This document shows, piece after piece, positions 1 to 8,612 of a stretch of 64,000 nt of DNA (within the stretch, counting starts at the first letter, position 1; the number at the start of each line of letters is the position of its first letter). The notes beneath the pieces were generated by a model, which ran no database searches, was not told the DNA's origin, and was given only the letters and a program-made list of their open reading frames with translations. The position numbers were made by a program, and so were the translations under genes. The stretch comes from DATCBF01 sp964401995. Lineage in GTDB: Bacteria > Actinomycetota > Thermoleophilia > Solirubrobacterales > 70-9. The stretch lies in NCBI GenBank assembly GCA_964401995.1, contig CAYOAP010000014.1:1-64000 (forward strand), read 5' to 3'.

Positions 1-2
1 CG

Positions 3-854
3 CCGATCTTCAACTTCGGCACCGAGGAGCAGAAGCAGCGCTGGCTGGTGCCCGGGATCGCTGGCGAGAAGATCGGCGCGCTGGGGATAACCGAGCCCGG
101 GGCCGGCTCCGACGTCGCCGGCATCTCCACCACCGCCCGGCGGGTCGACGGCGGCTACGTCGTCAACGGCTCGAAGACCTTCATCACCAACGGCGTCCGC
201 GCCGACTTCCTCGTCTGCGCCGTCAAGACCACCCAGGAGGGCGGCCACCACGGCATCTCCTTCCTCGTGCTCGAGCGCGAGATGCCCGGCTACGAGGTGG
301 CGCAGAAGCTGGAGAAGATGGGCTGGCACTCCTCCGACACGGGCGAGCTGGCCTTCACCGAAGTCGAGGTGCCGGCGGAGAACCTGCTCGGCGAGGAGAA
401 CAAAGGCTTCCACCTGATCATGGCCAACTTCGCCTGGGAGCGGCTGCTGATGGCGATCGGCGCCGTCGGCGCGATGCGGCGCCTGATCGACGTCACCGTC
501 ACCTACGCCAACGAGCGCGAAGCCTTCGGCCGCCCGATCGGCAAGTTCCAGGCGATCCGCCACCACGTGGCGGAGATGGCGACCAAGGCCGAAGCCGCCC
601 GCGCCCTCACCTACAACGCCCTGCGCCTCTTCCACTCCGGCCAGGAGTGCATCCGCGACGTGTCGATGGCGAAGCTGGTGACCCAGCGAGCGGTACTAGA
701 GATCGCCGACCAGTCCCTGCAGATCCACGGCGGCTACGGCTACATGCGCGAGTACGGCATCGAGCGAGCAGTCCGCGACGCCCGCCTAGGCCCGATCGGC
801 GGCGGCACCGACGAGGTGATGAAGGAGATCTTGGGGAAGCAGATGGGGCTGTAG
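3..854 (+). CDS. Acyl-CoA dehydrogenase, 5' end missing
   Basis: FAD-dependent alpha,beta-dehydrogenation of an acyl-CoA in beta-oxidation or amino-acid catabolism. The reading frame is open from the window edge and about 283 residues are present, so roughly the N-terminal quarter lies outside. The family signature ITEPGAGSD follows a PIFNFGTEEQK segment, and the C-terminal helix contains IHGGYGYMREYGIERAVRD. The C-terminal loop reads IGGGTDEVM, with Gly where short and medium-chain enzymes carry the catalytic Glu. In long-chain and isovaleryl-type enzymes the base instead lies in the middle helix, here probably the Glu of AWERLL. Substrate class is therefore inferred as long or branched chain. 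The ATG/GTG codons inside the window are not true starts. Confidence 0.93.
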   Translation, partial: PIFNFGTEEQKQRWLVPGIAGEKIGALGITEPGAGSDVAGISTTARRVDGGYVVNGSKTFITNGVRADFLVCAVKTTQEGGHHGISFLVLEREMPGYEVAQKLEKMGWHSSDTGELAFTEVEVPAENLLGEENKGFHLIMANFAWERLLMAIGAVGAMRRLIDVTVTYANEREAFGRPIGKFQAIRHHVAEMATKAEAARALTYNALRLFHSGQECIRDVSMAKLVTQRAVLEIADQSLQIHGGYGYMREYGIERAVRDARLGPIGGGTDEVMKEILGKQMGL

Positions 855-965
855 GGGTCAGCGGCAATGCCGACTTGAGCCGTCAGCCCCAGTGGTCGCG
901 GACGTACTGGGCGATCTGGATCTCAGGGAGGCTGCGGGTGCTGACTTTTCGCGCAGTCTGTCCAG

Positions 966-2117
966 TCATTCGCCTCCAACCACAGCCTCCATCATCGCCC
1001 GCGCAACGTACCGCCTCTGACCTCGTGCGCCTGAGTCGGTCTCGGTCAACACCCCCCGCCCCTCCATCCGCCTCAGCAGACGCAGCGCGGTGGGGCGGCT
1101 CACGTCCAGGCGGTCCTCGATCGACCTGGTCGTGACCACCGGGTTCTCGCAGATCAGGTCGACGAGGGCAAGGGCATTCGGGGTTCCCATCGTCGCCGCC
1201 GTCTGGAGGTAGCTCTCGCGGAGGGCGATGATTTGCTGGGCTCGCTGGACCGCGTCATCGGCCTGGGTCTCGACGGCGGTCAGGAAGAGGTCGACCCAGG
1301 GGATCGGGTCGCCCGTTTCGCGGATCGCCTGGAGGGCGCCGTAGTAGTCCTGGCGCTGGCGCTCGAGGTAAGCGCTCAGGTAGAGCAGCGGCACAGTGAG
1401 CCTGCCGCGGGCGATGAGAAAGAAGACGAGCAGCAGCCGTCCGAGGCGCCCATTGCCGTCGAGGAAGGGGTGGATCGTCTCGAACTGGGAGTGGAGGAGC
1501 GCGTTCTGCACCAGTAGCGGCAACTCGGCCTGCTCGTGCGCGAACCGCTCCCAATCGGCGAGGAGGGCCGGCAGCTCATCGGGCGGCGGGGGCACGAACT
1601 GGGCGGTCTCGATCGTCGAGCCCGGTGCCCCGATCCAGTTCTGGCTCGTGCGCAGCTCGCCGGGGGCGAGCTCACGGCCGCGGACGCCGTCCATCAGGCG
1701 GCGGTGCATCTCGCAGAACAGGCGCGTGCTGAGCGGCAGCTCATCGAGGCGCTCGAGCCCCCACCGCATCGCGGCGACGTAGTTGACGACCTCCTCGACG
1801 TCGGCGTTCGGGGCCTCGCCGGCGGCGTCGGCCTCGAAGACCTCGGCCATGCTCGCCTGCGTCCCCTCGATTCGCGTCGAGGAGAGCGCCTCGCGCAGCA
1901 GGTAGGGCCGGATGAGGAGGTCGGGGTTCGGGAGGAGGCGACCGATGCCGGCGAGCCGGCCCAGCGCCCCCTCGGCCTCGCCGAGCAGGCGCACGGTCGA
2001 AGCGGGCAGGTCCAGGGCCCGCGGTATCGTCGCCGCGAAGTAGGCCACGTAGCCGTGGCGACCCGGGGTGCGACGCGCCTCGCCGAAGGGGGTCTGTGCG
2101 TGCGCCTCGAGCTCCAC
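966..2117 (-). CDS. Fic-family protein with C-terminal winged helix
   Basis: Predicted AMP-transferase (Fic domain) of 383 aa. The catalytic motif HPFLDGNGRLGR lies near residue 216, with the catalytic His and the ATP-binding DGNGR loop intact. SSTRIEG near residue 80 fits the (S/T)xxxE(G/N) inhibitory helix of class II Fic proteins, whose Glu blocks the gamma-phosphate site. The last ~70 residues resemble a winged helix (TTRSIEDRLDVSRPTALRLLRRM), so the protein may bind its own promoter. A 9-bp inverted repeat lies just upstream (2135-2164). The target is unknown. A second Fic gene lies 1 kb away. The ATG at 2117 is followed by a plausible Fic_N region; an upstream ATG at 2128 is in another frame. 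Confidence 0.9.
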   Translation of the reverse strand: MELEAHAQTPFGEARRTPGRHGYVAYFAATIPRALDLPASTVRLLGEAEGALGRLAGIGRLLPNPDLLIRPYLLREALSSTRIEGTQASMAEVFEADAAGEAPNADVEEVVNYVAAMRWGLERLDELPLSTRLFCEMHRRLMDGVRGRELAPGELRTSQNWIGAPGSTIETAQFVPPPPDELPALLADWERFAHEQAELPLLVQNALLHSQFETIHPFLDGNGRLGRLLLVFFLIARGRLTVPLLYLSAYLERQRQDYYGALQAIRETGDPIPWVDLFLTAVETQADDAVQRAQQIIALRESYLQTAATMGTPNALALVDLICENPVVTTRSIEDRLDVSRPTALRLLRRMEGRGVLTETDSGARGQRRYVARAMMEAVVGGE

Positions 2118-2134
2118 GGGCTCATCATACTTGA

Positions 2135-2164
2135 CTCTAACGTCTTATGTCCTAAACGTTAGAG
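2135..2164. promoter_or_regulatory. Inverted repeat upstream of the first fic gene, candidate operator
   Basis: CTCTAACGT at 2135-2143 and ACGTTAGAG at 2156-2164 form a perfect 9-bp inverted repeat with a 12-nt spacer. It starts 18 nt upstream of the Fic start codon at 2117, and a third CTAACG half-site occurs nearby at about 2177. The position suggests autoregulation through the C-terminal winged helix of the Fic protein, which is inference. Confidence 0.45.
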
Positions 2165-2606
2165 ATAACCTATGACCCTAACGCGGTCTTCAGGGTCAGG
2201 CGGAGGGCAGGTTGCCGAACACCGTGTCCACGCCCTCGTCGAGCTCCCTGGCCCTGGCGCCCAAGCTGCCGAAGATCCTGACAATGCCCAAAGATTGCTT
2301 AGATCCAATTCCAGCGCGCGCTGGCTCCTGAGCCTTCAGGCTTGATCTGCCCGGAGTCGCGGAGCAACCGAGCTGATCGCAGCGGCAGCGTTGGTCTGGC
2401 CGGCGCTCTCCGCCGCCGCCTCCGATGGACATGTCAGCTTCGGGCAGGCGAAGCGGCAACTCACGCGCTACGCAACGCCCTCCCAGGGCTCCGGCTCATC
2501 CCTCGCATTCGGGCAGAGCACTTCCGCCGTCGCCCGACCAAATCGCGGCATCTCCCTCCGATCTAATCGCCGTCGCCAGCCAGGCGGCTCGATATCTTTT
2601 GGGGGG
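2165..2606. other. 442-nt intergenic stretch, no supported gene
   Basis: No reading frame here has convincing codon use or a recognisable domain. A minus-strand frame of 87 codons (2196-2459) ends with a region that could be the remnant of a degraded gene, but nothing identifies it. The last 30 nt form the leader of the DUF442 gene, with a run of G (2601-2606) directly before its ATG. Confidence 0.4.
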
Positions 2607-3047
2607 ATGAATTTCGAGAGTCCCACGGATCTGAAGTTCAACCGGGGGCTGATCGCCGACCCCGAGGCGTTTGCCCGCGATGCGAATGCTGCGTCCTGGC
2701 TGTATCTCTGCGGCGAGGAGTTCGCCGCGATGGAGGGTGGGATGTCCTATGCCAGCGTCCAGGCGGCGGTGGCTGAGTCGGCCAACATCGTCTCCGATCC
2801 GCCCCAGGTGCTCGACATGGATCTGGCCCGGCGGCATGTGGCCGCGCTCGACGAGCTGCCGCGGCCCACTCTCGTCACCTGCAGGACCGGCCCACGCTCG
2901 GCCGCCCTGGTCTACCTCTACGCCGGCCTCAGGGCGGGCGCTACCGCTGGTGAGGTGCTGGCTCGCGCGGAGGAGGACGAGGTGCCCTTCGTCGGCTCCG
3001 ACGAGCTCAAGGCGTGGGTCGCGCAGGGCCTCGCCGAGCTCTCGTAA
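2607..3047 (+). CDS. DUF442 / beta-lactamase-hydrolase-like phosphatase domain protein
   Basis: A 146-aa protein of the DUF442 (TIGR01244, BLH) family, a compact cysteine-phosphatase-like fold often linked to sulfide or persulfide metabolism. The P-loop is TCRTGPRSAA with Cys near residue 92 and the CxxGxRS pattern of the family. It begins MNFESPTDLKFNRG and contains the helix AAVAESANIVSDPP that precedes the active-site strand. The ATG at 2607 is chosen because upstream codons in frame have no family similarity and a G-rich Shine-Dalgarno-like run is adjacent. Substrate is not predictable. It stands alone between the two Fic genes. Confidence 0.75.
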   Translation: MNFESPTDLKFNRGLIADPEAFARDANAASWLYLCGEEFAAMEGGMSYASVQAAVAESANIVSDPPQVLDMDLARRHVAALDELPRPTLVTCRTGPRSAALVYLYAGLRAGATAGEVLARAEEDEVPFVGSDELKAWVAQGLAELS

Positions 3048-3055
3048 GAGAGCAT

Positions 3056-3076
3056 ACGACTATACGTATATACGTC
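3056..3076. promoter_or_regulatory. Palindromic AT-rich site upstream of the second fic gene
   Basis: TATACGTATA (3061-3070) is a perfect 10-bp palindrome flanked by GAC on the left and ACGTC on the right, 29 nt before the ATG at 3099. It is the only AT-rich segment here and is likely to hold the -10 region and/or an operator. No convincing -35 hexamer was found. Confidence 0.4.
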
Positions 3077-3098
3077 TAAAACCTGTTACGCTCTTCCC

Positions 3099-4193
3099 AT
3101 GCTTTTCGCCACGCCACCGACAGCCGCGTCGCTGGCCAAGCGCCTTGACGAGCTCGATGAGTTGCGCCGCTCGCTGGGCCAGGAGGTCAGCCGCCCGTCG
3201 CCTTGGATGGGGGCGCTGCGGCGCACCGTGCGAGCCAGCTCGATCGAGGGCTCGACCTCGATCGAGGGCTTCAGCGTCAGCGCCAAGGACGCGATCGCCC
3301 TGGTCAACGGTGAGGAACCTGCCGGGCGGGCCGACGAGAACCGGATGGCGGTGTCCTCCTATGCCCGGGCGATGGACCACGTCGGCGTCATGGCCCAGGA
3401 TCCCGGCTTCTCCTGGGAGGAGCGGGTCATCCTCGACCTTCACTTCGATGCCTGCCACTTCCAGCGCGACAAGCGCCCGGGCCGGTGGCGCGACGAGCCG
3501 ATCGCCGTCACCGCGGGCGACGGGACGCTCGCCTACCGCGCCCCCGACGCCGAGCAGGTTCCCGCGCTGATGGCCGAGGTCGTCCGCTGGCTTCGCGAAG
3601 ACGACGCCGATCAGAACGTGGTGGTGCGGGCGGCGATGGCCCACCTGCACGTGGTTTCCGCGCATCCGTTCCGTGACGGTAACGGGCGCGTCGCGCGGAT
3701 TGTGCAGTCGCTCGTGCTCGCCCGCGAGGGGTTGATCTCCTCCGAGTTCTCCTCGATAGAGGAGCACCTTGGCCAGAACACTTCTGCCTACTACGCCGCT
3801 CTCAAACAGGCCCAGGGGGGCAGTTACCAGCCGGACCGCGACGCGTCGGGCTGGGTCACCTTCTGCGTCGAAGCCCACCTCGCCCAGGCCCGCCAGCGCC
3901 TGGCGCAGATCAAAGCGGCCGCGATGCGCTGGGACCATCTGGAGTCACTGGTCATCGAGCGCGGCTGGCCCGAGCGGCTGATGATCGCCCTCGAGCAAAG
4001 CCTGATCGGCGGCGCCGAGCGCGGCAGCTACGGCAAGGAGGCGGACATCTCACGGGCGACGGCCAGCGCCGACTTCCGCCGCCTGCTCGACGCCGGTCTG
4101 GTCGACCAGCGCGGCCGCGGCAAAAACACCAGTTATCGCGCCAGCCGGGAGCTGCAAGCTCGTGTTGCCCAGGCACTTGAGGGGGATGCTTGA
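3099..4193 (+). CDS. Fic-family protein, second copy
   Basis: 364-aa predicted Fic AMP-transferase. The active-site motif HPFRDGNGRVAR begins near residue 189, and an STSIEG segment near residue 51 fits the class II inhibitory (S/T)xxxEG helix. The C-terminal ~90 residues form a helix-rich region with a DNA-binding-like segment (YGKEADISRATASADFRRLL). It differs clearly from the Fic gene at 966-2117, so the two are not a recent duplication. Its stop overlaps the TTG start of the GNAT gene by 4 nt, indicating translational coupling. Target and partner are unknown. Confidence 0.9.
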   Translation: MLFATPPTAASLAKRLDELDELRRSLGQEVSRPSPWMGALRRTVRASSIEGSTSIEGFSVSAKDAIALVNGEEPAGRADENRMAVSSYARAMDHVGVMAQDPGFSWEERVILDLHFDACHFQRDKRPGRWRDEPIAVTAGDGTLAYRAPDAEQVPALMAEVVRWLREDDADQNVVVRAAMAHLHVVSAHPFRDGNGRVARIVQSLVLAREGLISSEFSSIEEHLGQNTSAYYAALKQAQGGSYQPDRDASGWVTFCVEAHLAQARQRLAQIKAAAMRWDHLESLVIERGWPERLMIALEQSLIGGAERGSYGKEADISRATASADFRRLLDAGLVDQRGRGKNTSYRASRELQARVAQALEGDA

Positions 4194-4618
4194 CCATCGA
4201 GGGAATCACCGTGCGTCGATGCCGACAGGCCGACGTGCCTGCGGTGCTGGAGCTTTGGGCGCGGGCTCGAAGCGGGCACGCGAGCACGCCTGACCGCGTC
4301 GATGAGGTCGAGCGCCTGGTCGCCGATTCCCCCGCCGCCCTCCTGGTGGCCGAGCGGGACGGGGAGATAGTCGGCGCCCTGATCGCCGCCTGGGACGGCT
4401 GGCGGGGGAACATGTACCGGCTTGCCGTTCGCGACGACCATCGGCGAGAGGGCATCGGGCTGGCGCTGACCCGTGCGGGCGAGGACTACCTGCGCCAGCG
4501 CGGCGCCCAGCGCGTGACCGCGCTTGTCGCCTTCGAGGATGAGGTCGCGGGAGGGTTCTGGGAGTCCGCCGGCTATCCGCTTGATCAGGAGATCGGCCGG
4601 CGAGTCCGCAACCTGTAG
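4190..4618 (+). CDS. GNAT-family N-acetyltransferase
   Basis: 142-aa single-domain GNAT. The acetyl-CoA binding segment is visible as RLAVRDDHRREGIGLALTRAGEDYL (R/QxxGxG/A type), preceded by the strand VAERDGEIVGALIA. The start is TTG at 4190, which overlaps the Fic stop (TTGA, 4190-4193), so the gene is translated with the Fic gene. The N-terminal IEGITVRRCRQADVPAVLELW matches the usual GNAT first strand and helix, supporting this start. Substrate is unknown; whether it works with the Fic enzyme is untested. Confidence 0.85.
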   Translation: MTIEGITVRRCRQADVPAVLELWARARSGHASTPDRVDEVERLVADSPAALLVAERDGEIVGALIAAWDGWRGNMYRLAVRDDHRREGIGLALTRAGEDYLRQRGAQRVTALVAFEDEVAGGFWESAGYPLDQEIGRRVRNL

Positions 4619-4734
4619 GCCCTGGAATCCCGCCCGGCGCTGGGATCGTGAACCTTCACGCTCCTCGGACGCGTACTTTTGATCGAAGAAGATTAAGTAT
4701 TGAAATCTTCCATATCAACCCATAGGTTTCTGCA

Positions 4735-5949
4735 ATTCGACGGCGAGCACGACATCTCATCCCGGGCATTGTTGTCAGCCTCTTCCTCCTGTTCCCGTTC
4801 ACCGCAGAGGCCGACTTCTTCACACCCGAAACGATTGAACACTTCGCGCCGCTGCTGATCATCCAGAAGGACGAGGACAACGGACCGGCGAGCGCACAGT
4901 GGTTCCTGGAAAGAAGCGAACTCGACTTCTCGGAGCAGACGCCCTGCTCCAACGAAACCATCTACAAGGGTCCTTGGTCCCGCGAAGCGACCGCAAAACT
5001 GGGACTCCTGTCACCTGCAGCAGACCGCTGGGCGTACCGCAACAAGGAACCTCTCGGCTGCCACCATGACGGTGCGAACTTCATCGCCACCGACTACACG
5101 CGGCCCGAGGACACAAACCGCAAACCGGGCCTTGGGTCCGAAGAGGGCTTCTTCCTTGAATTTCGCGGCCCCTATCAGGGCATGGATTTCACCAGGGACA
5201 GAGCGAGCCATGAATTCGTCACGGCGGCACCGATCTACTACGACGACGGCCAGCTGCTTCGCCCCGGCAGCGGTCCCCAGAGCCCAAGGCTTGCCTACAT
5301 CACGTACTGGTTCTTCTACGCCTACAACGATGCCCCGCCAGTCCCCTTCCTCTGGAATCACGAGGGAGACTGGGAGAACATGTCACTGCTTTTCGAACAG
5401 TCGCCAGACCCCACCCACTGGGTCCTGAAACAGGTTGCATATGCGGCCCACGGAGTGCCGAAGGCTCAGACCGCATCGTGTGCCAGCGTCATCCTTGCCA
5501 CCAACCCCCTCCAGTGCCCCGTCCCGCGCGCACTTTCACATGGCACGCAGCGCATAGTTGGCTTCGTGGCCAATGGGGATCACGCGACCTATAGCTCGGC
5601 GGGCAGCCATCCCCTGCACGGCATCAACGACGCCACCTCCCCGCCCGGCACGGGCTTCTCCTGGCCGACCTGGAAGAACCTGCTGCCGCTGGAATCCCAG
5701 GGCTGGGCGGGCTTCTGCGGCGCCTGGGGGCGCGTGGGCGCCTCGATCCCGGGAAGTCGCGCGCTCTGGGCCGAGGACAGAACCGGCCCGCTCGGGCCGG
5801 GCTGCCTCGACGATCACGAATCGCAGAGAAAGACCGGGCGACCTAAGAACTGGGGAACCTCGAAGTCCTCGCCCGCCGACAGGCGCGCTACTCCGGGAAC
5901 GGCAATCGGCATCGAAGCATCGCCCGGGCCGACCAGCCCCTCCCTGTAA
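4735..5949 (+). CDS. Secreted Vps62-like protein, start codon uncertain
   Basis: Similar to the bacterial Vps62-related (DUF946) family, recognised from WNHEGDWENMSLLFE, YAAHG and GDHATYSSAGSHPLHG. The frame is open from a TAG at 4723-4725 and encodes an n-region RRRARH, a hydrophobic stretch GIVVSLFLLFPF and a TAEA cleavage site: a convincing signal peptide. However no ATG, GTG or TTG precedes it in frame; the first internal ATG (5182) would discard the signal and about 125 residues. Either the ATT at 4735 is used, or a one-base indel separates it from a TTG at 4700 that has a purine-rich Shine-Dalgarno. The tail after residue ~340 is low-complexity. Function unknown; secreted or cell-surface is inferred. 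Confidence 0.7.
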   Translation: MRRRARHLIPGIVVSLFLLFPFTAEADFFTPETIEHFAPLLIIQKDEDNGPASAQWFLERSELDFSEQTPCSNETIYKGPWSREATAKLGLLSPAADRWAYRNKEPLGCHHDGANFIATDYTRPEDTNRKPGLGSEEGFFLEFRGPYQGMDFTRDRASHEFVTAAPIYYDDGQLLRPGSGPQSPRLAYITYWFFYAYNDAPPVPFLWNHEGDWENMSLLFEQSPDPTHWVLKQVAYAAHGVPKAQTASCASVILATNPLQCPVPRALSHGTQRIVGFVANGDHATYSSAGSHPLHGINDATSPPGTGFSWPTWKNLLPLESQGWAGFCGAWGRVGASIPGSRALWAEDRTGPLGPGCLDDHESQRKTGRPKNWGTSKSSPADRRATPGTAIGIEASPGPTSPSL

Positions 5950-6004
5950 CCCGGCCGGTGGGCCGCAACGGTAGCTTTGGCCCGATGGAGTTGGCCCGCT
6001 GCAC

Positions 6005-6679
6005 ATGAAGAAGACCTTGATCGTTGCCAGCCTCGCCTGCGCATGCGCAATCGGCGCGGTCTCCTCCTCCGGCGCCGCCAGCGCGACCCGGTCGGTTTCG
6101 GCGATGCGTCCCCACATGACGCCCTCGCTGATCCCCTTCGGGCCGAAACGCAAGCGGGAGATGGCCGCCTACTCGGAGCGCCATTACGGGGAAGACACCT
6201 GGCGCCTGAAGCACCCGAAGGTGATCGTCGAGCACATGGCCGAGATCGGGACCGTCAGCGGCGTCTTCAACACGTTTGCCCCCGACGTGCCCGATGTCGA
6301 GCTGCACGAGCTGCCCAACGTCTGCTCGCACTTCGTCGTCTCCTCCGCCGGGCGCATCCACCAGCTCGTCCACCTGACCACGCGCTGCCGGCACACGGTC
6401 GGGCTCAACTGGACCGCGATCGGGATCGAGCACACCGGCTACGCCGACTCCGACGTGCTCGACAACAGCCGCCAGCTACACGCCTCGCTGCGCCTGACCC
6501 AGTACCTGCGCTGCCGCTTCCACATCAAGCTGCTCAACGTGATCGGCCACAACGAGAGCCTCAGCTCCCCCTACCACCGCGAGCTGGTCCCCAGCCTGCG
6601 CAACCAGACCCACAGCGACTGGATGCACAGCTCGATGCGGAAGTACCGCCACAAGCTCTGGCTGCTCGGCCCCTGCTGA
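6005..6679 (+). CDS. Secreted N-acetylmuramoyl-L-alanine amidase (Amidase_2 / PGRP-like)
   Basis: 224-aa exported protein. A signal peptide (MKKTLIVASLACACAIGAV...GAASA) is followed by an Amidase_2 domain: EHMAEIGTVSGVFNTFA, then SHFVVSSAGRIHQLV, NWTAIGIEHTGYA and NVIGHNES. The two His in the first and last of these segments fit the zinc ligands of T7-lysozyme-type amidases. The expected reaction is cleavage of the amide bond between MurNAc and L-Ala in peptidoglycan outside the membrane. It is downstream of the Vps62-like gene by 55 nt and could share a transcript. Confidence 0.85.
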   Translation: MKKTLIVASLACACAIGAVSSSGAASATRSVSAMRPHMTPSLIPFGPKRKREMAAYSERHYGEDTWRLKHPKVIVEHMAEIGTVSGVFNTFAPDVPDVELHELPNVCSHFVVSSAGRIHQLVHLTTRCRHTVGLNWTAIGIEHTGYADSDVLDNSRQLHASLRLTQYLRCRFHIKLLNVIGHNESLSSPYHRELVPSLRNQTHSDWMHSSMRKYRHKLWLLGPC

Positions 6680-6691
6680 GCGCCTCCCGGC

Positions 6692-7477
6692 TCAACCCGG
6701 GCAGGGAAGCCAGGGCTGGGCGAAGAGGTCGTAGGACTTGCGGATCGCGCTGAAGTCGATCGCCTGCGCTTCGGAGCAGTAGGCGCCGGGGTCGAGTTCG
6801 TACTCGGCCTCGAAGACCGCCTTGCCTTCGCGGACGAAGGCGCGGTAGGGATCGCACTCTTCGTACTGGAAGCACTGCTCGACGATCGCGAAGTCGAACT
6901 GCGGGGCCAGCGCCCCCACCTGGGGGCCGTCGTTCTTGAGGGCAACCGCCATCCCGCGGGCGTGGACCTGGCGGGCGACCCAGCGGTTGAAGCGCAGCTG
7001 ATCGGCTGGCGTGATCGCGAACCCGGTGTTGTTTTCCCAGCCGGCCAGGTTGTCGGGCTCGACCGCGTCGAACCCCTTGCGGGCGCAGAAGTCGAAGCGG
7101 CGCTTCAGCGGCGCGGCAAAGGAGTGGAAGCGGCGGATGTCGAGCCAGCGCTCGTCGGGGAAGCCTTCGTAGCGCTTGCCCCGCACCGAGCGGGGGAACT
7201 GCCCGGCGTCGGGTCGATAGCTCTCCCAGCTGCCGACGTCGAGGTAGCAGATGACCTTGCGCCCCATCCCGTGCAACCGGCTGACGACGCCGGCCGGAGT
7301 TTCGAAGCCATCGACGTCGAAGACGGTCGCGGGCACGCTGGTGTCGATCTTGCCCTGCAGCTGCCACTGCCACGGCGCCGTCGTCGGCGCGGGCTGCCAG
7401 CGGGCGGCGTTCGCCATCGACGGGAACGCGAAGCAGGCGAACAGGCAGGCGGCCAGGCAGATCCAGCGTTGTCCCAT
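6692..7477 (-). CDS. Secreted GH114 endo-alpha-1,4-polygalactosaminidase-like protein
   Basis: About 261 aa with signal peptide (MGQRWICLAACLFACFAFPSMANA) followed by a GH114 TIM-barrel domain. Typical segments are WQWQLQGKIDTSV, DVDGFETPAGVV, GRKVICYLDVGSWESYR, GFDAVEPDNLAGWEN and DFAIVEQCFQYEEC. The family degrades galactosamine-containing exopolysaccharide. An ATG 18 nt upstream (7495) is in frame, but the shorter start gives a better signal peptide. It converges with the amidase gene (12 nt apart) and diverges from the FAH-family gene. Confidence 0.87.
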   Translation of the reverse strand: MGQRWICLAACLFACFAFPSMANAARWQPAPTTAPWQWQLQGKIDTSVPATVFDVDGFETPAGVVSRLHGMGRKVICYLDVGSWESYRPDAGQFPRSVRGKRYEGFPDERWLDIRRFHSFAAPLKRRFDFCARKGFDAVEPDNLAGWENNTGFAITPADQLRFNRWVARQVHARGMAVALKNDGPQVGALAPQFDFAIVEQCFQYEECDPYRAFVREGKAVFEAEYELDPGAYCSEAQAIDFSAIRKSYDLFAQPWLPCPG

Positions 7478-7522
7478 GCCTTCGAGGATAGGCATGAGGT
7501 CCCGCCGCTACGATCAGCGACC

Positions 7523-8410
7523 GTGAAGCTCTGCCGATTCTTGGAGGACGGGGAGGCCAAGCTCGGCCTGGTCGAGGGGGAGAGCGTGGTCGACCTGACC
7601 GCCGCCTCGCCGGGCCTGCCGGCCGAACCGGCGGCTGCGCTTGAGGCCGCCGGAGGCGTTGACGGCCTGGGCAGCATCGGCGCGGGGGTAGGCGGCGCCC
7701 AGCCGCTGGAGGAGATCCAGCTGCTGGCCCCGGCCTGCCCCCGCAAGTACCTCGGCATCGCCCTCAACTACTCCGACCACATCGCCGAGACGGGGATGGA
7801 GGCGCCAAAGGTGCCGACTTTCTTCAGCAAGCACGCGACCTGCGTGGTCGGGCCCGGCGCCGATGTCCACAAACCGAAGGTCTCCGACCGCCTCGACTAC
7901 GAGGGGGAGCTGGCGCTGGTGATCGGGCGGCGCTGCCGTCACGTCCCGGTCGAGCGCGCGCACGAGGTGATCGCCGGCTACACGATCGCCAACGACGTCA
8001 CCGTCCGCGACTGGCAGATGCGGGCACAGACGATGATGATCGGCAAGTCCTTCGACACCCACGGCCCGCTCGGCCCCTGGCTGGTCACCGCCGACGAGCT
8101 GGGCGACCCCCACGAGCTCGGCGTCCGCACCTTCGTCAACGGCGAGCAGCGCCAGGACGGCAACACCCGCGACATGATCTTCAACTGCTTCCAGCAGGTC
8201 GCCCACCTCTCCGAAGCCTTCACGCTCGAGCCCGGCGACGTGATCGCCACCGGCACCCCCGCCGGCGTCGGCGCCGCCGTGCAGCCCTTCCCCGAGGGCC
8301 TGCTCAAAGTCGGCGACGAGGTGCGGATCCAGATCGACGGCATCGGCGAGCTGCGCAACAAGGTGGTCCCCGAGCCCGACGGGTTCATGGTCGCCACCGC
8401 GCCCGTCTAG
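7523..8410 (+). CDS. Fumarylacetoacetate hydrolase family protein
   Basis: 295-aa FAH-superfamily enzyme (acylpyruvate hydrolase / 2-hydroxyhepta-diene-dioate isomerase type). The metal-binding triad is visible in DYEGELALVIG (two Glu) and IANDVTVRD (Asp); other family segments are LGIALNYSDHIAETG, GKSFDTHGPLGPW and EPGDVIATGTPAGVG. The start is GTG at 7523, giving MKLCRFLEDG. Members act in aromatic or sugar-acid catabolism; substrate cannot be fixed from the sequence. A strong hairpin (8445-8482) follows the gene. Confidence 0.93.
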   Translation: MKLCRFLEDGEAKLGLVEGESVVDLTAASPGLPAEPAAALEAAGGVDGLGSIGAGVGGAQPLEEIQLLAPACPRKYLGIALNYSDHIAETGMEAPKVPTFFSKHATCVVGPGADVHKPKVSDRLDYEGELALVIGRRCRHVPVERAHEVIAGYTIANDVTVRDWQMRAQTMMIGKSFDTHGPLGPWLVTADELGDPHELGVRTFVNGEQRQDGNTRDMIFNCFQQVAHLSEAFTLEPGDVIATGTPAGVGAAVQPFPEGLLKVGDEVRIQIDGIGELRNKVVPEPDGFMVATAPV

Positions 8411-8444
8411 CCGCTCGATCAGCGCAACTGAGAACGCCATGCAC

Positions 8445-8482
8445 CCATCCCTCCGGCGCACAGGGGAGTGCCGGAGGGATGG
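8445..8482. terminator. Hairpin between convergent genes, probable bidirectional terminator
   Basis: CCATCCCTCCGGC (8445-8457) and GCCGGAGGGATGG (8470-8482) form a perfect 13-bp GC-rich stem with a 12-nt loop. It lies 35 nt after the FAH stop and between convergent transcription units. No T-tract follows on either strand, so intrinsic termination would be non-canonical. Confidence 0.55.
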
Positions 8483-8612
8483 CTACAGGAAGGGAAGGAG
8501 CTGATGCGACTCTGACTGTTACTCAACTTGCGGGAGAAGATCCTGACAAGAACACCTTCCCACCAGGAGGACCCGCCAGCATCGGGGTTCTTCCGCATCT
8601 CCCGGCGAAGAT

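Noticed and set aside
2196..2459. 87-codon minus-strand frame in the gap after the first fic gene
   Set aside because: No domain, no clear Shine-Dalgarno, low-complexity start; at most a remnant.
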